In this document: piece by piece, positions 21,801-30,541 of the stretch
Layout of the letters: the number at the start of each line of letters is the position of its first letter
Numbering within the stretch: the stretch's first letter is position 1
DNA from: Blattamonas nauphoetae
Lineage: Eukaryota; Preaxostyla; Oxymonadida
Assembly: GCA_033064195.1 (NCBI GenBank)
Contig: JARBJD010000077.1
Location: 1-64,000 of the forward strand
Direction of reading: 5' to 3'
DNA: 64,000 nucleotides
Notes under the pieces: generated by a model
Databases searched by the model: none
Told to the model about the DNA's origin: nothing
The model's input: the letters and a program-made list of their open reading frames with translations, nothing else
Made by a program: the position numbers and the translations under genes

Positions 21801-23705
21801 CCCTACCGGAGCCGGCGATGAGGATGTTGATATCACGCGGCGGGTGACGAAGAGGGAGAAGGAGGGCGTGTTCACCATTTCGGGCGACGTTCCCATGTCA
21901 ATGGTGGGCGATCGACCCCCAAGTTTTGCGGTGGTAGTCAGCATCGATGTGAAGGAGAGTGGACTTGATTCGGGCTGGGATGGTTTTGAAAATGGATTGT
22001 TGGTTGCTGAATGTGATGTATGTGGTTTATGTTTGAGTGTTGGGGAGATCAGTTGTGATGTGTCTTTGGAGTTGATTTCGGTGTGATTCCGGACAATCAA
22101 AACTGATGGGCCGGTGTGAAAGGTTGTATGATGTGATTGGATCGGATCTGGAGTATCAGAATGTGGGTTCGACACCAGATTTGGGGACATCAGTTGAGTA
22201 AATTGGTGCCTGTCAAATCTTGGTGATGGGGTGGCAATTGCGAGGGCAGAGATGGATGGGGAGGACATGGGGATGGAGTGTGAAGTGCGTGAATGGTGTG
22301 AGTTGACGTTGTCTGCGTGATGATTTCTCGATGAGAGGACAGGGGTATCTGTGCTTAAAAGACCTCCACTTTCATCTGGCCATGATAACGTCTGCAGTGG
22401 TGTCAACGGCCCGCTTCGTTGACTTGAGTTCATCCGGGTTTCTGCTTCTTGTTCTTCGTGTTCGGCGAGTGTTGTTACGAGCGAACTTAGTTGAGATGTT
22501 TTCGATTCAAACAGTCCAGGGATGGGCGGGACAACAAAAGAGGCAATGTCAAGGGGATGATGAAGAATTGATTGGGACGAGAATTGTTTTGGAGGTGTTT
22601 CTGGTTTGATCAAAGCCAGTGTGTAATAAGTCCTCCAAAACAACGAAATAATGGCATTCACACGTCTGAACAGAATCATCGACATTTTCGCTTGCGGCCA
22701 TTTTCGACTCTCGAGTTCTGCTGCGATTGTAGGATGGCGAAGAAGTTCGTCAGCGGTTGGTCTGTTTTTTGGGTTATGGGAGAGCATTTTGTGCACAAGA
22801 CGTGTTAATTCTGCGCTTCTTCCCGCCAATATCGGTGGATTGTCTCGCAGCTTGTGCCAAAGCGGTCCATTCGTCGGCATTTCAACACACTCACTTGCCT
22901 CGAACAGTGACGCTCCAAGGGAGAATATATCTGCCGCATTCGTCGGTGCATGAGAAAGTACTTCCGTTGCCAGATATCGTGAATCTCCTTCTGTCGATGG
23001 CAATGTCCAATCGGTGATGTGACTCAGTCCAAAATCTCCAAGCTTGAAATGGCCGTTCTCAACGCAGAAGATATTCTCTGGTTTGATGTCCAGATGGACA
23101 ACTTGCTGATCGTGTAGTTGTTTAATTGCCAGAGTCATATCCGTTAGAATCGTCCACAATTCGTTCTCTGAAAGTTCTCTCTGCTTCTGTATGCGACTCA
23201 TGAGGTCCCCGCCTTCGCACAGCTCTGTAAGTGTGATCACATATCCGTCCTGCTCCCACGCTTTGTGTAGATCGATGATGTGGGGGTGTGGATGGATGTA
23301 AGCAAATGTGAACAATTCTAACATCGTTGCTTTTCTGTCGGAATGCCCGCGGTGTCGCTGTTTGGTCCATTTCGCAGCATATAGTGTATTTGTTTGTGTG
23401 TCTCGAATTTTAAAAACGTCACCAAACGAGCCACTTCCAATGAATGATAGAACTTCGTACGGTTCTCCAATCATTTCTGAGAATTCATCAATTCTAGTCT
23501 GGGTAGATTGCTCAATAGGGTGTGAACGGAGAATACGGTTCGTTTTTGTGGGTGTTATGGGGATGTTGTGAGGTGAGTCGTGGTAGAGAGGTTTCTTTTT
23601 GAAATCATGGTCGAGGTCGAAGGCATTGGCCGGAGGAACCGGTCTGGTGAAAGAAATAGAAGGGAGGGGTGTTGTGCAGGGAGGGGTATGTGGTGAAAAT
23701 GACAT
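18840..23705 (-). CDS. Giant WEE1/MYT1-type protein kinase
   Basis: This is an intron-free 1621-residue frame. The kinase domain covers about residues 83-345: glycine loop GSGSFGDVF, catalytic Lys in YAAKWTK, HLDIKPENIF, LGDFGLS, then EGDSRYLATEVL and PTNGPLWHKLRD, the last two being hallmarks of WEE1/MYT1, which inhibit CDKs by phosphorylation. The remaining ~1270 residues are Ser/Thr/Pro-rich and largely disordered, with an acidic E/K stretch near 1270 and one short hydrophobic segment. A Walker A-like GETGVGKSAF lies near residue 1455. The family is normally 400-700 residues, so the C-terminal extension is exceptional. It is divergent from the CK1 gene. Confidence 0.82.
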   Translation of the reverse strand: MSFSPHTPPCTTPLPSISFTRPVPPANAFDLDHDFKKKPLYHDSPHNIPITPTKTNRILRSHPIEQSTQTRIDEFSEMIGEPYEVLSFIGSGSFGDVFKIRDTQTNTLYAAKWTKQRHRGHSDRKATMLELFTFAYIHPHPHIIDLHKAWEQDGYVITLTELCEGGDLMSRIQKQRELSENELWTILTDMTLAIKQLHDQQVVHLDIKPENIFCVENGHFKLGDFGLSHITDWTLPSTEGDSRYLATEVLSHAPTNAADIFSLGASLFEASECVEMPTNGPLWHKLRDNPPILAGRSAELTRLVHKMLSHNPKNRPTADELLRHPTIAAELESRKWPQAKMSMILFRRVNAIISLFWRTYYTLALIKPETPPKQFSSQSILHHPLDIASFVVPPIPGLFESKTSQLSSLVTTLAEHEEQEAETRMNSSQRSGPLTPLQTLSWPDESGGLLSTDTPVLSSRNHHADNVNSHHSRTSHSIPMSSPSISALAIATPSPRFDRHQFTQLMSPNLVSNPHSDTPDPIQSHHTTFHTGPSVLIVRNHTEINSKDTSQLISPTLKHKPHTSHSATNNPFSKPSQPESSPLSFTSMLTTTAKLGGRSPTIDMGTSPEMVNTPSFSLFVTRRVISTSSSPAPVGTGFGSASFQTGLARPANRHVPQELIADVPLTSIAPFPPSGSPPAISMTPFRGTGTPTLLHCFSTTPYLHTTPSNAQHPTIQTDIARTDTESGSSKSHFVKALDLQKELSEQRHSPLVGIATESTGSTLLSPTHSFSDTAVISMLAQNSPALPSALTPTLGKRTRRKDVTGLSQSIDGSSIETETNESEWNSVDSKGRDWESGQDGSWEGEGRRDVRRQISIPVFVPIGAVQINRTSIKRDEQAENEKTERENQIQTAMQLPLISNKKQESFHTKHGRLSSRRIIRKSEENSPSKKGIEQSEMWKLREKEMEWDEMNDCPRDAEEIEETLKLISADRKLFRGEGTGMAMRKAGRMDDFPPLSTSISKRPPLLKQKESSGFGGRRSPTVLDSISSSESSDFVTFRYHSTFSLESPSPPLAVRPFQHTAPITKPKPTHPTTFVDEVEELASELESSFVSPFASVGIGDTESVGVNGLQHDISIQHNFGKRISPLSTPPLSTPTHTRSTDIFSSQSHRVGKSVNLALMTLLTRAEYASIFSPLSLLDTINVITCSLSILQSVQLFSRSFNPSSPILDPSEYPLVLSGIDWVGRRIERESTMGQVGRIEEDEKEEEEAEEDEGWKTRWEREVRSGIAGKLAALLLISYFRCSYSGFLTNRRKTKKKTEDRHCDPPTILSTSPPPPIEKKVFANSNEWGDKPKEEKSTPNTPTFPRIFLEPNPDEPRSNVGSRSTTPRLAETPPSNTLSMLMTTPQTNKRRSSDRDWLSETPHRTKVFEVESTKKRLTFTPIKPPQNSPISSVVKQSPTSKVIFIGETGVGKSAFVNMFPQIQPAPLSPPFFTSSPPLTSSLTFEPIKTDRVTTPTFSIPPVLVMKKDGEDEDEWSEDSEVALFDTRHNGEITTPPFILQSLAPPLAIEERECVSPIFDENGEEMQFERWFYERNDLSENEFRSQFGYPSEPLVPLELVHIPVLLTLLVMEWEDGGKKLLPN

Positions 23706-23952
23706 GCGGGGAGGTATGAGAAAGATGGGGTTGAAAGGGATGTGATGGGTTGGATCTAAAAAAGTCTATGATGTGATGAATCGACTTCTAACTATGTTGA
23801 GTCAAGATAAGAATCTTCGGTGAAACAAATTCTCATTCCCTGCGAAGATTTCATCGTCTGAGCAATGGACATGTCTGAAACTATGGGTACTCTGATCCAA
23901 CCAAACGAGTCTGCACTGACAGTAGTGCAGAAACTCAACCTTGGCTAAATAA

Positions 23953-25956
23953 ATGAATGACGTGATCATGATGAGCTCAGATCCCACAGATGTCCTCGTT
24001 TTGGAGAAGTCCATCGGAAAAGGTGGTTTTGGTATGGTATCAAAGTGCACCTGGCGCGGACTTGAACTTGCGATGAAGCGTGATAACAAAAAGCATCGGA
24101 GCTGTTCCCTAAAGACTGAAGCAGACGTCCTCTGCGAACTTCAAGGTCTGATCTCACCCTTTCTCATCATCCTTCTCTGTCTGCAGGAATGCCTCACTTC
24201 CCTGTTATGTACCAATCTGGCATGATTGACTCTACCTATTTTATCACTATGGAGCTCCTCGGAAAGAATCTTCGGTTTTTTGTTCTCCGTCGTCATCCTT
24301 TCCTCCTCTATTCGTTTTCTCCTCCTCTCCCGCACAGATCCATCAGTGCCCGCACTCCCTCCGGATGTCTCTCTGACACGAGCGTTGCCTATATCGGACT
24401 CCAAGCCGTTGAGGCGATTGAACTCCTCCATTCGAAAGGATTCGTTCATCGAGACATCAAACCTGTATGGAATTCTCTCAGCGATTGTTTTGCAGCGGAA
24501 CTTTGTTGTGGGAAGAGGAAAACAGGCCGATACTCTGTACCTGATTGACTTTGGTCTCGCCAAGAAATTCAATCACTTCACTCAATCATCAAAAGTATGC
24601 AAGCAATACATCAATTCTATTGAAAACATTATTCTCTTTTTCTTTCGTTGTTCATCTCTCGATTTCTTTCACTTCTTCTGCTTCAAACTCTTTTCTCTTC
24701 ATTCAGCGCTCTGGTGGTCATGGTTTCCGTGGAACAGTCCGGTACGCTTCCATAGCAGCCCACAAAGGATACGTATGTCTTCCTCTCTCCATTCATCTAT
24801 TCGCCTCAGCGTTTGTGTGCTGTCGATGATCTGTGGTCGCTCCTGTATTCACTCGTCCAACTCACAAAGGGTGAACTGCCTTGGGGGAAAATTAAAGATA
24901 AGGTGTGTCATACTGTCAATATCTTTATTTTCATCCCTAAATTCACTCTTCTTCTCACCTTCTCAGAAAATCGTTTATCGAAGCAAACTTGCTCACCACA
25001 ACCACACCCTCGTCGAAGGGATGCCAGCTGCGTACACCGCGATTGTTGACTCGCTTCGTCACACACGACACACCTCCCTTCCCGACTACGCCCACCTGAA
25101 AGCTCTTTTCCTCTCCATACTCTCAAATACACCAACGCCAAACCAACTATCCTCTCCTGCCCTCGCCCCATCACATCCTCTTTCTCCGTCTCCGTCCCCC
25201 ACCCCTTCTCTCACCTCGACACATCCAACTTCACCCACAGTTAAACCCCAGCCAATCCACACATTTGGAACGGATCCAATTCGAGTTGTGTTGGAGTGGG
25301 GTTCGAGGATGGAAGTGGACATTGTTCCGGATGCCGTGATGAACAATTCTACAGTCATTCTGGCAGACCATAATTTTCAAAAACTCAGACACCATGCGAG
25401 ACAAAACAGCCCTCACTCGCGCCGATCGACACGCACACCAGCAGAGAATGTGTTGGACGTGACGGAGAACGAAGGCGAGCACACCGAATATGTGTTTGAG
25501 GGTGACAAAGAGAACCACCTCAGCACAACTACACTCAATCCACCATCTTCACGATCTTCGAGAAGACGGAAGGAAAAACCAAGCACTGCTTTAAGAGAAA
25601 TGGGGAAGGTGAGCGAAAGTGAGGATGAATCAGTTGAGATGTCCACAGCGGAACGAGGCGGACACTCAACTGATTACCATCGCCCTCATTCTCATCACAG
25701 ACATTCGAAAAGTGATTCCGAACGGAAGAAAGAGAGGGAGGAAGACACAAGTGTGAAATCGAGTGAAATACCGAAGACTCGATCGACCTCCAAATTAGGC
25801 CCCCTTCAACAACCGCAACAAGTGGAACAAATGGCAGAGATCGAGAAGACAACCCCCTCTCTCGATCCTCCAGACACTAAAGAGGAGGAGAAAGAAGAGC
25901 GCGTGGAGGAGAACGGGAAGACAGCCGAGAAGGAATGTGGCTGTGTTCTGTATTAG
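23953..25956 (+). CDS. Casein kinase 1-family kinase with C-terminal CaaX-like box
   Basis: Six exons restore a continuous CK1 domain: 23953-24145, 24187-24464, 24496-24594, 24707-24772, 24810-24902 and 24967-25956 (572 residues). Introns are 41, 31, 112, 37 and 64 nt. Seen in order: GKGGFGMV, the AMKRD lysine, HRDIKPRNF, LIDFGLAKKF, GTVRYASIAAHKG and DDLWSLLY, all typical of the CK1/TTBK group (Ser/Thr kinase). The C-terminal ~240 residues are Ser/Pro-rich and charged. The protein ends CGCVLY, where CVLY fits a CaaX prenylation box with a further Cys two residues upstream, so membrane anchoring is likely. Confidence 0.85.
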
Positions 25957-26274
25957 TGGCTATCTATATTTCTCCCACTTTGCGAAAATTGTGGGGCGTC
26001 TGACCGTTTTTCGACCTTTCGTTCTCCCTGTTCACGCGGCAGGGATCGTCGTTCACATCGCATCCCCTCTTCTTTTTGTCTGTTCTGGACGTACTATACT
26101 TCATTTCGTTCCATTCGCAATTGATTTCACTTGACTTCATATTTATCTTTTGCCAGACCGACACTTATCTTCGGAAAATGGGTAGAATATCTCTCAAAAT
26201 GGCGTCAGGAGTCAACTAGAAAAAATAAGACCTTGTATCACTTTGATTGTTCAAGGTACGAAGTAACAAGACAA
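25957..26274. other. Convergent intergenic region
   Basis: This is the 3' flank of two convergent genes. No frame, RNA or repeat is recognised. Confidence 0.5.
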
Positions 26275-28050
26275 TTACACCTTCATGCTCCACGAGAAGT
26301 CGAGCAGGGTGTAATCAACTGCCTTGGAAGACCACTTCCAGAAGGACGCTTTCTTCTGGTCGTTCCACTTGAGTGGGTTTCTCAGCTGGCGGGTCTGATA
26401 GAATCCATAGAACTCACACGACAATGGGGATGTGTGCGAGACAGCCTTAATACCAACTTGGCATTTTCCTCCTGAAATCCACGCGATTGGATCAAGAGTC
26501 TCTGTGACGTCAGCAGTGAATTTAATACCTCCCTTAATAATAGCAACTGATGCGCTAGCTTGGGCAAATGCGGCAACAGATGCTGTTGGGGTAATACCAA
26601 TCTCAGCAGACATGTCAGTGAGGCAGTATTTGTACGGCACGCTAGCAGAGAACCCGAGCTCAACGCCGACCTCGAAGGTGACTGGAAGAGACATCACAAA
26701 CACAGTGTACTTGAACGGGAACGATTTCTTGATATTAGCAAGTGGGATAGACTTGCGAACGCATGGCATGTCTGGGAATGTCTTGCGGTACACGTTCTTA
26801 TCGAAGATGTTCACTTCAATGTTATTGCGTGAGGCTGAGCCGTACATGTATCCATACTCAATGTGGGCTTCCAGGGCAGCGTATTTCTTGCCAAGGATGA
26901 ACAGATCAACAGTGGTTTCAGCACCTGCGAAGTAGTTACGGGCATCGTTGTCACACCCTTTGTTTGTTCCAGCCATGATTTGAGCATGTGCTGTGATTCC
27001 GAAGGACGTGTTACCAGCGGAATAGCTTGCTTCGTATCCTTTGCAGAGATTAAGGGCGGATGGGCAAGTGACCTCCCCAGCTGAGCCAGCACGATCAATC
27101 TCGGTGAAATCAACCTCGCCAGCGTAGAAATCGCGGTCGTTATAATACGATGGGTTATAGAAGGACACTTCTTGATACCCTGGGAAGAAGCGCTTGAAGA
27201 ACTCCTGGAACGACCAGAGGAGACCTATGTCGTAGAATGTGTCCAGGCTGGTCACACGAAGGAGCGAGGTCTCGCTGGACCCTTCTGTCATGAAGTTCAC
27301 GTTTCCTTCTTCGATGTCTCCTGTTGGGGTTCCCTTCGCTCCGGCGTGGTCGTAGACGATGTTTGATTTGACGTTGAATGCGACGCCAGCACGGAGGACA
27401 GTCTTGGTCTTTCCTTCCATCTGAATGGCGGATGTGTCAGCAGATCGGTCGCGGAAGTTGAGGAAGTCAGAATGTGTGTAATATGTCTCCACAACATCTC
27501 CAGCGGCTTGGGATGACTCATCGCTGTGAGCGTAATGTCTTCCTTGGGTGTCACAAACCAACTCGCTTCCTCCATTGCTTGTTGACGCTGTTGAAGTGGT
27601 GAGGGTTTCAGCCATCGCTGCTTTGATATTAATGATATCTTCTGTATCAGCCTTATCAACAGTCATCCCAGTGATTTTTCCTTCCTTGCTCAAAGCGAAA
27701 ACGAGAGGGCGAGCAAAGATGACGTCAAATTTGTCGACTTTTTCGTCAATTTTTGTTCGAACGCCGTTCTGGTTGTTGTAAATATGAACATCCTTTGCAG
27801 TCATCTTGAAGACATAGATTTTTCCTGAGAATCCCATGCAGTGGAAAGACAACTGGCCGGTTGTTTGGAACCCTTGAGTTTTGATCAGTCCACGTTCATT
27901 CTCGGCATTGATGTTGGTCAAAGAATTATATCTATACTCATAGACCTTGCCGACTTCGTAGTTGAGCTTGGCAGAGAAAACTGTAGCAATCAAAGCGATC
28001 AACATGTGAATTGATCTGAACCTTAGTTTGAATATTATTGACGAGGTCAT
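26275..28050 (-). CDS. Secreted vitellogenin-N/large lipid-transfer-like protein
   Basis: This is a 591-residue frame; an internal Met at 28005 gives a cleaner signal peptide (MLIALIATVFSA), so the true start may be there. The mature N-terminus (KVYEYRYNSLTNI, TTGQLSFHCM, VFKMTAKDVHIYN, ARPLVFALSKEGKI) has the alternating strand pattern of the vitellogenin N-terminal barrel, which binds or moves lipid in the secretory path. The C-terminal half is beta-rich with paired cysteines and a hydrophobic stretch near residues 450-520. It is shorter than animal vitellogenins. The family call is from pattern only and could be an unrelated secreted beta protein. Confidence 0.5.
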   Translation of the reverse strand: MTSSIIFKLRFRSIHMLIALIATVFSAKLNYEVGKVYEYRYNSLTNINAENERGLIKTQGFQTTGQLSFHCMGFSGKIYVFKMTAKDVHIYNNQNGVRTKIDEKVDKFDVIFARPLVFALSKEGKITGMTVDKADTEDIINIKAAMAETLTTSTASTSNGGSELVCDTQGRHYAHSDESSQAAGDVVETYYTHSDFLNFRDRSADTSAIQMEGKTKTVLRAGVAFNVKSNIVYDHAGAKGTPTGDIEEGNVNFMTEGSSETSLLRVTSLDTFYDIGLLWSFQEFFKRFFPGYQEVSFYNPSYYNDRDFYAGEVDFTEIDRAGSAGEVTCPSALNLCKGYEASYSAGNTSFGITAHAQIMAGTNKGCDNDARNYFAGAETTVDLFILGKKYAALEAHIEYGYMYGSASRNNIEVNIFDKNVYRKTFPDMPCVRKSIPLANIKKSFPFKYTVFVMSLPVTFEVGVELGFSASVPYKYCLTDMSAEIGITPTASVAAFAQASASVAIIKGGIKFTADVTETLDPIAWISGGKCQVGIKAVSHTSPLSCEFYGFYQTRQLRNPLKWNDQKKASFWKWSSKAVDYTLLDFSWSMKV

Positions 28051-28152
28051 TCACTCTTCTTCATTGTCATCACTTGTGCGTGAGGTTGTTGCCCATTTCA
28101 TAATTAGTGTTTTTCTCCTTCATTCATTCTCCTACTTTCCAGAAAAACCAAA

Positions 28153-29212
28153 TCAGAGATCCCCAAGTTTAGAGGAGCTGGAATGACTTGGGAAATATCT
28201 GCTAGTCAAATAAATCATCGCCCAATTCAACGCGGGGCGTCCAATCATCCAAAAACGATGCAAATTTAATTGTAAACTCTGTGAGAAAGAATGAATCAGA
28301 GAAAGCGAACCTTCCAATCGTTCGACCGCTTTGTGATCTGCAGGCATCTGAGTAGTCCCATCAAAATAGGTAAAACTGGGATCAATTGATGTCAGTGCCT
28401 AAATTTGTACTGAGATCAAATTTCAACTCTTTTCCTTTGAGATTTTCTCATTATCACTTCATTAATCATGTTCAATTCACTTCTTGTTTTCACATAATGC
28501 TCTTCAATATTTCAGACAGCTCTTATTTCCCAAAAACACGCACGATCACAATCACCAACACTTCTTTTTTCGATGTATTCCCTTCATTGACTTTTGTCAG
28601 TGAGAAAAAACCATCAAAGAAGACATAATAACGCATTATCGACTTGTTTTTATAATTATTGTTGTAGAACAAACTGAAACAGCAGCACCCAAAGTTTGCA
28701 TTTTCATGATCTATGAAGTGACCATTTTCCTTTTTACTTTTTTTTCCATTCAAATATCATATATAAGAAGACTTTTTTGAAATGAAAGAAACGAAATGGT
28801 ATTGTAGGTATTTAGTGGGATCAGATCCGACTGGGATCACTGGGATCAAATCAGAAGCCTGGTGATCTGTCACTGCTTGTGGGTCCTCACAATACGCCCG
28901 CGAAACAGTGGCGATTGGAGGTGGTGAGTTGTCAGAAGGATCCACATTCAAGACGAGTCGAGCTCTCACAGGATCAACCAAGAGTAGGCGAGTGATGGGA
29001 CAGATGAGCTCTTCCTTTTTCGCTTCCTCCATCAGATACTTGCTGCACTCTTCTTTTGTCATTGTTGACAAATCAGGTCCAGGAGTCCGTCCTGTTCTTG
29101 GAGGTGGACTGATGGTTGGTTTTGGTTTGGATATATGTTTAATAAATCCTCCAGGTATATATGTTAGAGACAACTTGATTGTTGAGTTATTGTTGGAATT
29201 TGATGTAGTCAT
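28153..29212 (-). pseudogene. Small gene split by a hAT MITE
   Basis: Coding sequence starts at the ATG at 29212 (a further ATG lies at 29251), runs to 28862, and resumes in the same sense at 28340 down to the stop at 28153, with the 521-bp MITE between. The first part has a Pro-rich region and ELICPITRLLLVDPV, which recalls the start of U-box or SP-RING folds, but the later zinc or core residues are not evident. In the genomic sequence the frame runs into the MITE and stops after about 34 element-coded residues. Either the gene is dead or the insertion is absent from other alleles. Confidence 0.55.
28341..28861 (+). mobile_element. hAT-type MITE, copy 1 (521 bp)
   Basis: The ends CAGGCATCTGA and (inverse) CAGGCTTCTGA form imperfect terminal repeats, and GTGATCTG is duplicated exactly on both sides. 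An 8-bp duplication and CAGG ends are typical of hAT. GGGATCA motifs recur near the right end (three times) and once near the left, as expected for transposase-binding sites. No transposase is encoded. Confidence 0.9.
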
Positions 29213-29403
29213 GTTTGATCGAACCACAAGAAAAATGTTAGAGCTCCTCAATTAGTGGGAAAGCAAGTAATGGACTGAACGTGACCAAAAATAAGATGGG
29301 CCGGATTCTGAACAGATTCACGGGAGACATCACAAGTGGACCAGTTCCTGTTCTCGCGGTTCCTGTCTGTGATTTGGGTGATTCTCTTTGAAAAATCGCA
29401 AAA

Positions 29404-29760
29404 CACTAATGTGCGTCACCAAAAATTATTTTTTGCGGAATTACCATTCGTCTGTTCAGTCGACTGAAAATGAGTGAATTACCGGATTTCAAGGAAGATC
29501 GCGTTCGATATCTCCTTTTTTTGTTCAGGACTCTTCTGCACATTTTTTGTAACAAAACAGGTCCAAAGACAAACTACCGATAATTTACAACAGAAAAAAC
29601 CAATTCTGTGTGAGAGCACTGGTATAAACTCCTCCATTGAAGAAAAAGACACGAAAAGTGCGGATTGACATATTCAATATTCTCGATATATTAGGTCCGA
29701 AACATTTGTTGAACGTGTCTAACAGAGACTCTCTGAGGGAAATACTGAAGGACCATGGTG
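29404..29760 (+). mobile_element. Mariner-like dispersed repeat, copy 3 (remnant)
   Basis: It begins CACTAATGTGCGTCACC and continues with the AAAAATTATTTTTTG block shared with 10.4 kb. Decayed coding blocks follow in more than one frame: TKQVQRQTTDNLQQKK ... LCES, then IDIFNILDILGPKHLLNVS near 29670-29730. The first aligns with copy 2. The pattern of two helix-turn-helix-like blocks suggests the N-terminus of a Tc1/mariner transposase, but no DDE part is readable. Confidence 0.55.
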
Positions 29761-30220
29761 TTTGAGGCGAGGTAGTACAGATTGATGACGATTGAAAAAA
29801 GAGCATTCATTTTTGGGTCTACAAGACCAGAAATGCATGAATAAAGACATACCAGCGAGCGAAAACTATCGATAACATCCGATTGAACGATTTATGTGAG
29901 AGTTATCTCGTTGTGCTCATTGTTCCGGCGCACCTCAAAAAAATCCCGAGTATCTGAACGTGAGAAAGAAAGAAACGGTACAAACCATGTTGTGAGTGTG
30001 TAATCCACAGTTTGATGTCGGTTTCATCATTGATATATATATCGAACAGAAGTCTGATGGGTGATTAGTCGCCTGAGCATCGGATCTGCGATAAAGTTCG
30101 CCAACATGAAGAAAAGACGAAATTCACACCTTGAACATGGAGAGAGCACCTGTGACGGTGAGTAGAGGGTATTTGTCGATGAATATCAACGTACAGGCGC
30201 TGGAGTGACGGATGCGATTT
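29761..30220. other. Non-coding, possible decayed body of the mariner-like copy
   Basis: No frame or RNA is recognised; stops are frequent in all frames. Confidence 0.35.
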
Positions 30221-30448
30221 TTAAAAAAGAATCACCCATTTCGATGGGGGTTGGGCTGATTGGGCAGGTTGTGATTGTCGGGGTGGCAGCTTGACACAAC
30301 TGGAAGAGAACAGTCGGAAGGCAGTCGCAAGTGAAAGAAAAGCAGCTTTCATCTCATTTGGAGAATCTTCTGGAACTTTTCTGTCATCATGTTTTGATTC
30401 AAAAAGAATCGCCAAATCCTCATGTCTCTCCACATCACTCTTTTTCAT
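30221..30448 (-). CDS. Small hypothetical protein (doubtful)
   Basis: The 75-residue frame, charged at the start and Pro/Gln-rich at the end (PPRQSQPAQSAQPPS), lies just downstream of the duplicated coiled-coil gene and may be a last exon of another transcript or chance. It has no counterpart beside the second copy at 49.1 kb. I would keep it only with transcript support. Confidence 0.2.
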   Translation of the reverse strand: MKKSDVERHEDLAILFESKHDDRKVPEDSPNEMKAAFLSLATAFRLFSSSCVKLPPRQSQPAQSAQPPSKWVILF

Positions 30449-30541
30449 TTCATCAGATGCGACAATTGAGTTTTATTGCTGTTTTTGTGTGGTGAAGAAA
30501 GAAAAAGAATGACACTTCACTTTGTTGGTGTTGATTGAATC

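Noticed and set aside
28386-28628. 80-residue protein repeated at 28.4, 39.9 and 57.0 kb
   Set aside because: It is only an open stretch inside the MITE copies, with no transposase or domain features.
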